A DNA stretch of 64,000 nucleotides, taken from Ignelater luminosus. Lineage: Eukaryota > Arthropoda > Insecta > Coleoptera > Elateridae. Shown here piece by piece: positions 25,401 through 36,737 of this stretch. A program made the translations under genes and the position numbers. Below the pieces are notes generated by a model. That model saw only the letters and a list, made by a program, of their open reading frames with translations. It searched no databases and was not told the origin of the DNA. The stretch covers positions 68,199 through 132,198 of the forward strand of contig VTPC01007262.1 of NCBI GenBank assembly GCA_011009095.1, written 5' to 3'. Position 1 is the stretch's first letter, and every line of letters starts with the position of its first letter.

Positions 25401-28400
25401 CTTGAATGTCTCAATGTGATCACGTGCAGTCATGTGTATTAGTAACTTAGCAACGCACACCGGTGCCAATTCTATGAACCGAATAAAAACGTCTAGTCAT
25501 GCCCTTTTATATCCACATATTTTCCAACATATCCAACTATTTTCATTTATATGTCAGCATTTCCACATATATACAAATTATAACCACATATTTCCAATAT
25601 ATCCAAGCATATCCAAGGAGATGTACAACTATTTCCACTAGTGGTTACCCCCTCGATTATTATACATTTGTAAATATTATATCACTGCAATAATTATATC
25701 TTTTGATAAAAAGGCTCACATCGATATAATTAACTTATATTACATTGCATATGTAACACATCTGAATTCAAGCAGAAAGAATGAAGAATGCACAATTAAT
25801 TAAAGAACACCTACATAATTTAAAAAACAAATACCTATAAAATAAAACAAGGATGTAAATCATGAAGTGACCTAAATGTTTTTCTTTTGGCATAGAGTTT
25901 ACAAAATTTTTTAAAATAAATCTTTTTAATTTCCTGCATAACTATTTTAAAAATGATATCAACTTTGAAATAACTGAATACTGTTTTGTGTATCTGAAGC
26001 AATTGATTAAATAACTTTTGCAAATTAATCAATGACGTTATTTCAGATTATTCAAGTTTCAGTCTATCAACAGAAAATCAGAAACGTGTCATATGACTAC
26101 TGCAGATTATTGTTACGTATCAGAATGTGTTAATTACGCGTTTATTAATTAATCATATTATAACTGTATCATTACTCATTATGTATCTCTCATTTACATC
26201 TGAGCTTGTTAACAATTAACAATGCAACACAAAGTGAATAAAAATGTTGTGTGAATAAGGTTAATCAATTTTTTTACTTGTACATAAAGCGGATTTTATA
26301 TTTATCTTTCTGTACTTATTCTATTCTCTTTTCCAAAGGCAAGCCAAATTGGAATGCTTTTTGATTGTTCTGTATCATTCTATATTTACATCGTCCCCAG
26401 TTGTTGCCCCACCCCACAATAACATGCCTGATCACATACATAAATAGTAATTTTTTCAAAGTAACCTCAGAGAAAGACTATTCATATAAATTTGCTACAA
26501 AATGGTATCATATACTGTCAGGTTATGATAAGCAATAGCATTGCAATAGTACTCTTAACAATGAGGTTATGTCAAATTTTCTGCAATAATACAATAATTA
26601 GATAAAACCTGGTACATTCACCTCTTCTTCAGAATTAGATTCTATGGCAATAAGTGCATTAGTACAGGAGTTTCCATTGCAATAAGTACATGCTGTTGAA
26701 CATTTTAAACCTGAAAATGCTATCATGTATGTAAATTCGATCTAATATCTGCCTAGAGCTATTATATAAGTTATTTGATAAATGTGAGGTACCCATTTGC
26801 AACAACTGCTATAGCTAATATAACACTTTTTACAACTACAAAAGATAGGCTTGAGTACAATTTGAAGCACACGAGGATTGCATGTAGTAATAGGATTCAA
26901 TTTACGAGAATCAATCTTCCAGCTCCAAGGTATAGGATGGACATTCTTGTCAAGTTACATCAGTCTTTGGTTGTATAATACAAATTCTTTGATCAAGGAA
27001 TGCAGTAACTGGTAATATACAGATGTTAAGATATACAGATGTTAAGACATACCGAGCATAGGTCATTCTTTCTTGATGACCTGAGATGACTAAATTGTTA
27101 AAAAAAGAGCTTATTCAGTGCTCCATACATACCTGAAAATGATTCCGTCCTGCTTTGAAAACATCTTCATGTTAGAAGCCTCCATTATAACATACATAAT
27201 ACAATTAGATTTATTCTAATTAAATTAACAAAATATGGAACTAGAATTCTAAAATAAATGATTTTAGTTCTATTGTCAGCATCAGTTTCCAATTTGAAGT
27301 TGATTTGTAATGATTAACCAATAAATTGCACTTTGACAACTTGTCAAAGGTAAAAACAAAAATGACAATCTAACTATCTGAATGGGTTAATCACAACACA
27401 TCATTTTGTTTTCATAGGTCACTTGAAAAGAAAACTTTTTATACACATGGTATAAGGGTGAATAAATCCCATTGCTAATACTGTAAATTAATAAAATGAA
27501 ACACAAGTTTCGTAGTTACCACAGCAAGACACTATGCGTAATATTAAAAGCACTACTGCAAGACCATCATTTATTGTAACCTCGCAGTATTTGGTACCAT
27601 TTTGTAGGAAATTTTATGTAGAATAGTTTTTCTTGAAATTATTTTGTCAAAAAACAAATTTATTTAAAAAAGAAACAAAAAACATAATCTGGCAGTATAT
27701 TCAGGCCATTTACAGGGTAGAGTTGGTAGGTCTCACCTTGTATTCAAGAGATCCCACAGACCACATTCCCAAAAAAACCTCTGATAGTATTTTTTCCCTA
27801 TAAATTCTGCTATTTGCATTCTTCAATATTGACTTTGATTATGTTAGTCAATATTCTTACTTTAAACAAAGAAAATCCAAGGTCCTATGTAAATACAAGT
27901 TTTGATCTTGAACAGTTTTTGTTCATTTATAAAAAGCTAATTCTTCCAATTATTTATTTTAATTAAGATCTTGAAGCATTAATAGATTCATTGGATTACT
28001 TTTGTTGTAATTTTAGCATACAAATCATTATCAGAAAAAAATAATAGATATCTAAACTGTTTATGATTAATACTTTAGTTATCTCAACTACAAAGTTGAA
28101 AGTACATAATTATATACACCAGAAATCAAATCATTTTAATATACTATTTTTCTTTTTACTTGAAGCCTTTTATAAAACAATTTTCACTTTTATTTTTAAT
28201 TAATTTAATTCAATCAACACCTAGCTAATATTGCATATCATTATATATTAATAAGTTTAGCATGTGTTAAACCATTTTAAACATAGATATTAGTATGTTA
28301 GCCTGAACACCTTCTAAAAGACATTTAAATGGCGGAAGATCCTATCTTAATAATAATTATCGAAACAGATATCAGTAGTTATAAATTACAATAGCTAAGC

Positions 28401-28824
28401 TTACTAGGGTGCAATGTAGGAACGTGCTGGGCGAGCCGATCGTCCTTGAGCATATGTAGAAGTGTAGTCTTGCCAGCATTATCGAGCCCTAGGAAGAGCA
28501 GCTTGCCAGATTTCTTCCATAAGCCTACACAGAACATGCAATCAGCAATATTAATTATGAAACTTACCTGCTATTTGTGTTTGTAAACTGCTAATATTAG
28601 AGTATGGTAATGGATCTATTAGACTTTCTTTCGATAATAGTTTCAGTAAAGATGTTTTTCCGGAATTTGGTAATCCCAAAATTGTATACCTTCCTTTACG
28701 ACTTATTAATCCTAGTTTTAATGTTACCTCATAAACAATACAAAAGTAATCGGGTTACGTATAATAAATTTTTAAACTTACCTAAATAACCTAAAACACC
28801 AGTGAACCAGTCCCATAAAAACAT
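19467..28824 (-). CDS. Sar1: SAR1 small GTPase (COPII coat)
   Basis: GTPase that recruits the COPII coat at ER exit sites. Standard exons in transcript order are 28824-28782, 28524-28405, 20022-19957, 19888-19653 and 19583-19467. All are GT-AG, phases agree, and they give 193 residues, the expected SAR1 length. Exon 1 encodes the hydrophobic N-terminus [14 protein letters not shown] that inserts into the membrane. Exon 2 has G1 (GLDNAGKTT) and switch I (VPTLHPT). Later exons have DLGGH (G3), NKID (G4) and the C-terminus [10 protein letters not shown] second, diverged version of exon 2 lies at 28568-28711 and is listed separately. The intron 20023-28404 is 8.4 kb. A 5' UTR intron is likely (acceptor before 28828, donor after 28883). 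The gene faces HIBCH tail to tail and FAM149 head to head. Confidence 0.96.
21006..21052. repeat. 47-bp sequence repeated across the gap (left copy)
   Basis: These 47 bases are identical to 21153-21199 on the other side of the N run, which suggests unmerged overlapping contig ends. Confidence 0.9.
21053..21152. other. assembly gap of 100 N
   Basis: Exactly 100 N, a common placeholder for a gap of unknown size. It lies in the large SAR1 intron. The identical flanks suggest the real gap may be zero or negative in length. Confidence 0.98.
23781..24160 (-). pseudogene. second transposon-encoded reading frame, SH3-like segment
   Basis: An acidic run ([21 protein letters not shown]) leads into [18 protein letters not shown], then IKIKFLKSN, then YRWPKSN, ending with [11 protein letters not shown] before a stop at 23781. 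A WYxG...V...I.F....WP pattern of this kind is common near the C-terminus of insect transposon-linked proteins and resembles a small chromo/SH3-like barrel. The start is not clear, because the frame is open upstream of the internal ATG at about 24059. It may belong to the same protein as the block upstream. Confidence 0.45.
24381..25260 (-). pseudogene. transposon-encoded protein, frame-broken
   Basis: Three overlapping open frames on the minus strand appear to be one protein with frame breaks. A first block (about 25260-25100) includes [20 protein letters not shown]. It shifts into a 138-codon acidic block (25102-24686) with [15 protein letters not shown] and [18 protein letters not shown]. 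That block shifts at its stop into a 102-codon block (24689-24381) with [18 protein letters not shown] do not recognise the family. The acidic stretch and the location inside a transposon suggest an element-encoded accessory or transposase-related protein. Confidence 0.5.
25664..28404 (-). other. SAR1 large intron, 5' part
   Basis: AT-rich sequence without recognisable exons, intact elements or paired terminal repeats. Small open frames at 25835-26032 and 26775-26978 have no visible similarity. Confidence 0.5.
28568..28711 (-). CDS. alternative P-loop exon of SAR1
   Basis: This 144-nt open block lies between SAR1 exon 1 and the standard exon 2. It has an acceptor (AAAACTAG before 28711) and a donor (GTAAGT after 28568). 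Entry and exit phases equal those of standard exon 2, so it can replace it in frame and give a 201-residue protein. Its translation starts [13 protein letters not shown], then [13 protein letters not shown], a G1 loop of the GxxxxGKT type. About 14 of the first 35 residues match the standard exon, so it looks like an ancient exon duplication. It differs in two ways: Pro replaces the Asp of GLDNAGKT, and the switch-I block VPTLHPT is replaced by a longer stretch ([11 protein letters not shown]). It is followed by only 43 nt of intron before standard exon 2. Transcript support is unknown; a cassette use is also in frame. Confidence 0.7.
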
Positions 28825-28883
28825 TTTACTGTAACAAAAAGAAATACGCAATTTACTATTTATTCATTTAAAAGCTACTTACG

Positions 28884-29890
28884 TTCATGAATATCAGTTA
28901 AAATAATTACAAGGGTTTAAAGTAACCTTGATAATGAACACTATTGTGACTCAGCTATTTTATAATTATAATACTGCCTTTAATAATCAAATTAATGCGA
29001 CATGTACTTTGGTTGTTTTACAGCAACCGTACCATAAACAGACGTGTCCTTTGTGAAAAGATTTAATTTTCTGAAGTATACTGACGTAAAAACATGAAAT
29101 GACAACATAAAAAAATCTGGTTAACCTCAAGTAATTCAGAAGTTCTCTTACAATTCTACATAATTTTAGTAAAATGCCTTACCTTTATCTAAAAATTAAC
29201 TAGTTATGTTAGCGAAGAACCTAAAGTTGTACACTTAAACTATTTATGGGCCAAGTTCTGGAGATGCTTTGGTTAGGCTTTGACACTCCACACTTTTAGT
29301 GAATGTGAAAAGACAGTTCGATTTTTGACGTCCAGCTGGTGATGTGACACTTCCGGTCTCTCAGATATTTTGAATTGTGCGGGAAATTCCATAATTGTTA
29401 ATAAGAAATAGTTTATCAAAAGAGGTCTTTATTAAAAGAATACTTGATTTATCACTTATTACGATAGCAAAATAAAGCAGTTAGTTTTTTATGATCTTGT
29501 TAATTACCTTGGAGAAACCGGAAATGCGTGTCTGTCAAAGTTGACTTTAAATAAATTCTGGGTAAATTCAAATTATTCAAAATGAAATTTATTTAGTGAT
29601 TAAATCTTATTATATGGCTTTTATATTTTATTTTTAGTATGAAATATAAATTTCTAGAGCCTTATATTAATTATGAGACTTTTACATTTAAGAGATGCCA
29701 CACTTTTAGATCTTAACTATTCTATTGATTTCTGGAAGTTTTCTGAAATAATCAATATTGTGGTAAATACAAATAAAATAATAGTCGTTTCATCAGATAG
29801 TACTCAATTAATTACTAATTGTAGTGAAATAAAGGAGTTTCATTAGTTTATGTACAGTACAAAGTGCATGATAATTCATGATGACAAATA
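28884..29890. promoter_or_regulatory. shared divergent promoter region of SAR1 and FAM149 homologue
   Basis: About 1 kb separates the SAR1 5' UTR donor (28883, minus strand) from the FAM149 start codon (29891, plus strand). Both genes are transcribed outward from here. A locally GC-richer patch near 29320-29390 could be the promoter core, but I cannot name a motif. Confidence 0.4.
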
Positions 29891-31199
29891 ATGCCAAAGA
29901 ATCGAAACCGTACAGTAACAAATAATTTTGAGTTTCCTCCTGAATTTCTAAAAACGTTACCATATCCTGAAAAGGTTAAGAAGAGTGAACAAAGAAATAC
30001 ATCTATAAATCCACTAAGTTTGGGTGAACCAGTTCCTTCACAGCATAATAATTACAAACTAAACAAATTTGAAAAACAAAATAATTCATCGTCTTCTGGT
30101 GAATACGATAATGTTACAAGTGGCATATCAGATTTTGATATAATTAGTTTTGGAAAGAGCTCATCTAGTTCTGTTAGTTGGAGCGATGAATTTGACACAG
30201 AAGCAACACAACATGTTCAAAATGAACTTGAACGAATGGAAAGAGTTTTACAGGGAAAGGAACCGATACCACCACACTATAATCGGGATGAGTATGAGCA
30301 ATGGATTAAGACATTTCCACAATTAAGGTATTAGAAAGCACTAGATTTTTGGCATTTGCTGTATAATAAAATTTTGTTTAAGTATATCTGGTAATAAAAT
30401 GAAGTACCCAATAAGGCAAAATCAAGAAAACAGCTTTCCAAATAACAATCAGGAAGAAATTATTGCTTTTCATTCAGATGTAAGTTATTTTATAGGGGAC
30501 TGTGATAGTGATCCTACCTCAAAAGAATTAAAAACTATAAATGATATAAAAAATTCTGTGATAGATGAAGTATTTAAAAACATTTCTACAAAACTGTTAA
30601 CAAGAAATAACACCAGTAAAAATAACAAGACTACAATAAAATCTAAGAATCAAAAAAGTTCAATAAGCCCGAAATGTGAACAATTAGATTCAAATGAGCT
30701 TGCAAATAAATTTGATAGCTTCCTAAGAATATCTCCTGTCTTATTACAAGAATCACCAAAAAGATCTAATCATTTAGATGCCAGGCAGCAATCATCGCAT
30801 TCTGTATCCAGATCAGAAAAATTGGCCTCCAAATGGATGCGAGAAGAATCATTTGAGTATTCATCGCTGCCTTATATATCAACAGCAAGTGCCAAAAATA
30901 AATCTCTTAAGACAATTGGACATAAAAATATAACCAGTAAATTAAGGTATTCATCAAAAACATCTTCACTTAAAAATAATTATATCTCTCTACCGCCCAT
31001 AAAAACTTTAAGCTTACCAGCGGGAAATCAATATAGATCCATTTCCGCTACACCACGTCAGCCACCTAAAGGATTATCAGCTATATCAATTCAAGCTGAA
31101 TCGCTCTTTGGATTAAAAAAGACACAATTTAAAGTAGCAAATAATTATTCAGTTCATGGTGATTTAGAACCCAAAAAGAAATTTGTAAGACATCCTTAA
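29891..31199 (+). CDS. FAM149-family protein (DUF3719)
   Basis: Two exons, 29891-30327 and 30383-31199, join across a 55-nt GT-AG intron (donor after CAATTAAG, acceptor TTGTTTAAG) to give 417 residues. The junction codon is AG/T and the frame continues as ISGNKMKYPIR. Residues about 92-147 match the DUF3719 domain: SVSWSDEFDTEA, then QNELERMERVL, then YEQWIKTFPQLRSISG. FAM149A/B proteins there have an SxSWxDEFD block and a W..xFPHLRI.G end. The rest is low-complexity, rich in Ser, Asn and Lys, and has a basic C-terminus. In vertebrates FAM149B1 is needed for normal cilia; insect function is inferred only. Without the intron the first frame would stop at 30334 and the second would start at 30399. 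Confidence 0.82.
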
Positions 31200-32464
31200 T
31201 ATTAGAAATACTTTTTAACAAATACATTTATAAATTATTTAAGTTTGTCAAGAAAAAAATAATGATTTAAGTATACATATTATGCTGTGAAATATATGTT
31301 ACTGTAAATCAATTGTGATGATAGGTACTGTACCGAAATCAAAATCTATTTACTTATTTATTTAATGTATCATTAAAATAGGTACTTTTTAATTTTACTG
31401 CTATTTTTACTTAAATTGTACATCTCATTTTAGTAAAATTGTATATTATTTATTTATAATTTAAGAAAAGAATATTTGAATTTTCCTATGCTATTCTTCT
31501 AATAGAGATTTCTAATAAATAACCAACCTTAAGTTTATTATTACAACACAATACGCATTACTTGATTTCTAGTTTATGTAGTAAAAAGTTTATTTTGTAT
31601 ACTAAACTAAAGATATGATTATGTTTTTATGTTTAATTTATGCTAAGTATCAGTTAATTTTATATTATTGAACCAAAATAAGGCTACTAAGTTAAATGGA
31701 TTCTTCAATTTATTTTTATTATCGGTAATCATGAATGTGTCAAAAACAGAAAAGTTAGTAAGATTGTTTGGTGCTATTCGTATTAAGGTACAAATAAAAT
31801 TGAATGTAAATAACCTGTTTTAACTTTTAAGTTAACGACTCTTTATAAATAAATAGTCATAGCAGATATCCACTTGGATTTTACAAATATTTTCAAACAA
31901 ACAATACTTGAGTGGGACTATGCATCTATAAAATATTCAATATAGATTAGAATTAAATGCAAATTCTCAGTCCAAAGGCTCAGATTTTAGGGGGTGGTTT
32001 CACCCTCTTAAACCGTTTATGGGCAGATAAGAAAAGATACATGTATTTTATTTTTTGACTCTATATTAAAAAATCATTGAAATCAGAGAGGCACATCTGG
32101 AGTACTTTATATAGTACCTATCACATTTAATTTTACAGTCTTCAAAATATGGTGTTAGTGGCTACAAGTCACTTACCTGCATTGCTTGGTAACCACTTTG
32201 AGTTACAGAATTGGGGAAAATAATTCTGTTAGTGTACAATCAATTTGGTTGAGAAAGTTCTTGTAGTTTTCTCATGGGATGCATTGTTTCTGTGTAAAAT
32301 AGAATTTTATGATATTGGGGAATGAATAACTATTTCTAATAATTTGTTTTCTCAATTCTCATATCTTGAAAACTATGCACAGTATATTCACATGGATTCT
32401 TCTGCATGATTATTACAATGAAATAGGTACTCATTTTTTTTATAAAACTTAAGTAATTATACTT

Positions 32465-32595
32465 TTCTCCAAATCTATCCAAACAGTAACCCTAAAGTCA
32501 GTAAAAAATCAGTCCTGACATATAGACACTATAATTCTATAAAGCTGTTTTTGGTAGTAGAGTTGCTAGTGTCTCTATTTAACAAGTAATTTTAC
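32465..32595 (+). repeat. dispersed repeat, copy A
   Basis: The blocks CAAATCTATCCAAACAGTAA, AAAAATCAGTCCTGA and GTAGAGTTGCTAGTGT recur in the same order at about 32825 and 45085. Copies A and B are direct repeats about 365 bp apart. Confidence 0.5.
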
Positions 32596-32824
32596 AGTTA
32601 ACTGATAAATAATCTACGAAAATTACATACCATTGTCATCAGAAAAAACTGGGATCTCATTATCAAGTACTTTGATCATTATGTTTGTTATATCAGTTTT
32701 TAACTTAATGTAACTTTAGTTACTTATAACTATATTTGTAAACATGATATTGATGGGCAGAAAGAATTAGTAAAATCTCAATTTTAGATAACTAGTATTA
32801 AGACTTAATTACTTTAAGTATACC

Positions 32825-32975
32825 CTATTAAATCTATCTGAACAGTAACTGTAAATATTGGTAAAGAATCAGCTCTGATACAGTTGCTATTATTCTATAA
32901 ACATTCTGTTTAGTAATAGAAGTTGCTAGTGTTGCCATCAATGCAGGAATTTAGTATAAACTTTTTGATTGGATA
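32825..32975 (+). repeat. dispersed repeat, copy B
   Basis: The blocks AAATCTATCTGAACAGTAAC, AGAATCAGCTCTGATA, AGTTGCTAGTGTTGCCATC and GGAATTTAGTATAAACTTT match copy C at 45085 closely at its 3' side. Confidence 0.5.
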
Positions 32976-35343
32976 GATTGTAGGTGAAGTTCACAGTCAC
33001 TTTATGCTGAGTATGGCATGTAGCTGATGATTTTGAATACATTTACTGAACTAAATTTATTTAAATTATTATAATTAAACTACAAAACAAAAATAGGAAC
33101 TGTATTAGGAACTATTTTTAAGAATAACATTGTTTAAATAACTACTGCCATGTTCAACATATTCTTGTGCTAGAGAACACACTACCATCCATAATACATC
33201 TCCGCATATCCTCTCAATATTGTTTTGATTACAAATACTGACAATACCACCCCTGGTAGTTTAGTGTTCTGAATGTAACCATCATTATGCTATTGTATTA
33301 TTCAATTTAAAATCGTGCCTTGAGATGGAATATGACATTATTGAATTACTTAACCTGTTCTTAAGAAAACCTCAAAAAAATAAAAATATGTTGCTGATAC
33401 AAAACACGATTCATGTTCAACAAAAATTCTCATTCATTGACAGTTTGGTACTGCCAAAACTGAAGCAACTCTTACTTAACCAATTTGAAAAAGAAACAAA
33501 TTTTTGGATTTCAAATGCTATTAATTCCAAAATCATCTTGTTAACGTCAGAAATACACTTCTTAGGCACACAAGTGATATGCCAAGTAGGTAAACTCGAA
33601 CAAAATGCAATAACAGTTTAAAACTTATAGTAACTTAAATTACTAGGTTTTACTTTTAAACAGAGTAAATGAATCTTGTTTTTGTCGTGTTACTTAAAAA
33701 GTGTCATTTATGCCACACCTAGTAAAATCAGTTATAAAATTCTGCTGGTCATACATGCACACTGTGGCATAAAGATAAAGTATAAAAAACCAAAGTAAAC
33801 AGTACTCCAGTATTTAAAAATTAGTACTGCCATGCTCCTGGTCCTGGCAGCATAAATGATTGCACCTCGTGATATTCAGTACTGTACTGTTATATGGATT
33901 GAATGACCTGTCAGCTTGTCGCATTTTGTAATGAACACTTGAAACCACAAAGGTTGCACAGTCCTGTGCATTCAATATAGATATGATCAAATGGCTCAGA
34001 ATATTATCATAGAAAGGATTTACTAATTTTAATTTAAAGGAGCAGGTAAGAGTTTATTCTTATTGGATATATTATTTTTCATCACTAAAGCTCAGAATTC
34101 AATTGTGCTAACATCAGAACCGCAATCAGGAGAATAGATGTATAAAAGCAGTTTTTGTCCTGTATTTGTTGTATTATATTGATAATTATGACAAAACAAT
34201 TAAAATAATACTTGCTGTATTCAGCTTCATGCTTTATTGATGATACGTTGGACTCATGATATTGTAGGCCAAAATCATTTTTGGGACTGTCCAGCCATGA
34301 GCCATACAGGATGGTGCATTTAATTCTGCACCATAGGGAAACAGTATGTGTGTAAATGTATTCAAGTTTCTGCTTCCCACAATGTTTTCAAGAAAAACTT
34401 TGTTAGTATGTTTGTTGCAATAGTGTACCATTGTTTATTCAAAGTGGAATTATGATAAGTATCAAATTTGTTTTGTTAAAATGAATAAACATAGAACATT
34501 TGTACAATCTATTTTATTAGAAATTAATTATGATAATATTAAAAGAAGTAATAAAAATCTTAGCAATTCATCAACATCAATCTTAAATTTGTTATTCAAA
34601 TATTTTTATTTTCGTATAAGTTTTACGTACAATACGCACCTTTATTCAACAAATATATAAATAACATCAACAACAGTAATAAGTCTGAATTGCTCTAAAT
34701 GTAATCTTTTCTGATTTATTAATATAGAGCAAAATATTATCACTGTTAAGTAGAAAATTTCTCTTAAATTAATTATACATTAACTATATAGGAAAATTTC
34801 CAAGTGCTTTCATTGTTATAAAGTCTATCTATAGTTTAACTGCATTGACAGTTAATGTTAAAGTTACTAACTATACTCTCAAATACCTTTTAACTTTTAA
34901 AGTTTTCCTCTAATATAAATTTATTAATACAAAAATTCCACTTGTAAGATTAATAACACTTTTTGTTAAAATTTGTTAATTCTTTTCAAAATGTTCAAAA
35001 GGAAAAAGGAATTTGAAAATACAATTATGTTACTGCATTAAGTAGTCTATAGAACCATCAGTTTTACTAGGTATGTGAAAATATGAATTAACTATTGGTG
35101 TAACTTTAATAATCTTTACAGGTCGTTAGAGCAATTTCTGTTATCAGGCATAATAGTTGTAGATTATCCAGAAAATTAATCATTGTTCTCTGTTAATATT
35201 TTTGTTATGAAGTATATCGAATACAAGTTTGAATAAGTGCTTTTAATCTTATTTACATAAACAAAATTTCTGACTAATGATTAGACCATGGACGACCGGA
35301 AGTGATGACTAATTCCATAATCTGATTGAATAGGCGAGACAAA

Positions 35344-35773
35344 AGCTGTATTCTGTTTACCACATTTAAGTGAGAATAAAGTAAGATTCTTAGTAGCTTA
35401 GTAAGACCGCTTGTTCTTTTTACCTGCTGCAAGCTGAGATTTAACTAGGATATTTTACTCCCCCTTGCCCCAACTGAGCTTGGTTTTTAACTAGCTTTTG
35501 AACTAAGTTTGAATTGAGACGGGATGAAACATTTAGGTTGATACACATGGAATAGAGACAAGTGTTGTGCCTTGAACATAAGGTTATGTAAAAGTAATAA
35601 CTAGTGTATAAAAACTTTTAATTGCTTTTAATAAATAATAAATGTTACAAATTTAAGGTTATATAGTATTTGCATGTTCTTTTAACTTCACAGTAAGCTT
35701 AGTTAAATCTCACTTAAATCTTAGCTCAGTAAATCTTAGTTGAAAGACGAAATTTTGTAAAAAGAATACAGCT
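35344..35773. repeat. Harbinger-like MITE
   Basis: The left end AGCTGTATTCTGTTTAC and the right end GTAAAAAGAATACAGCT are inverted copies with one mismatch, flanked by AAA on each side. The TATTCTGTAA-like ends resemble those of the element at 48498. The element is about 430 bp with no coding capacity. Confidence 0.55.
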
Positions 35774-36737
35774 AAAGAGAGATTGAAGATACATAGCGAA
35801 TATGAGTGGTCAGTTGTATGAGCATCATTGCAATTTCACTCTTGGTTGTCCACAATCAGGCAATGATATAAAATCAAATCATCTTAATGAAATCTAAATA
35901 ATGCTAAATTCAACATTTATGTTTAAATAAGAAAATAAGTTATTTGTGTGTCAAGGCACTAAAGTTTAACCTTTTATCATCAATGCAGATATTAAGACAC
36001 TGACTACACAAGGCATAAAAGGAAAACTTTGGTGATGAGTCACACATTCAATTTTTTTTCTGAAATCATGAAATTATTATAACAAACAATCATTAAGATT
36101 TCAGTTCCCAGGAAGCTATGAAAGAAAAAATTATGTCTTAGCTTATTCCGTAATATTATCTGTCAAATTGACAGTTTGCATTAGAAACAAGGCAAAATCA
36201 TCAGTTTATAGGTTATGTGTTGGCATGCATTGTGTCTAAGCTACACCCTACTAGGAACTGAGATTTTAATGATTGCTTGTTATAACAATATGTACTTCAG
36301 ATTATGTTACTGTTGATTTCAGAAAAAAAGATTATAATAAATTTTCATCAGTAAAGATTAGTATCATAATAATTGATTTATTACAAAAAAAAACCCAGAT
36401 GAACTCACTTTGTGATGCAGATGTTATGTTTCACACTTCTATTTCCATGAAGAAAACAGGCCATTGTACAATGGACTGGTTTTTTTTCATGAAAGTAGAA
36501 AAAAGTGTCTAATTTATTTGTCGCTTAGTTTACCTGCAAGATTTCACTTTTCAAGTAAAAGAAATTTATTTGTTATTTTACAGATCAATTGTGCATCACT
36601 AATTGTACATCATATATATCATTTAAGTCCTAAGCACAAGCATTTCATTTGCTTGACAGAATAGTTTTTATCAATTACATGTTATTATTTTTTTATTGAA
36701 CAAATATGGTTAACAATAAAACATATATAAAACTTAT

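Larger units (their letters stand above)
23158..25655 (-). mobile_element. 2.5-kb DNA transposon with 8-bp target duplication
   Basis: The ends are inverted repeats (CGAGGGGATAACCACTAG left, CGAGGGGGTAACCACTAG from the right, 17 of 18 matching). They are flanked by identical ATTATTAT at 23150-23157 and 25656-25663. Both ends carry arrays of ATATCCAA/ATATCCAC units, all in the same direction, at 23190-23340 and 25505-25620. The interior encodes minus-strand protein remnants (listed separately). An 8-bp duplication fits hAT- or P-like elements, but the end sequence is not a standard one I can name and the AT-rich duplication is weak evidence. The superfamily is unassigned. Confidence 0.75.
31200..36736. 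other. spacer between FAM149 and slowpoke, repeat-rich
   Basis: No host gene was recognised. This stretch contains a dispersed-repeat patch around 31980-32450 (GGGGGTGGTTTCACCCTC near 31990), the duplicated repeat pair near 32465 and 32825, and a Harbinger-like MITE at 35344. A 98-codon plus-strand open frame at 33325-33621 has no similarity I can see and is probably chance. Confidence 0.45.

Noticed and set aside
28604..28789. 61-codon plus-strand open frame
   Set aside because: It lies antisense to the alternative SAR1 exon, which has splice sites and protein similarity on the minus strand.
30399..31199. A separate second gene starting at 30399
   Set aside because: The frame joins 29891-30327 across a 55-nt GT-AG intron in phase, and the DUF3719 end spans the junction.
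33325..33621. 98-codon plus-strand open frame as a gene
   Set aside because: No recognisable motif, no promoter or splice context, and base composition like the surrounding spacer.
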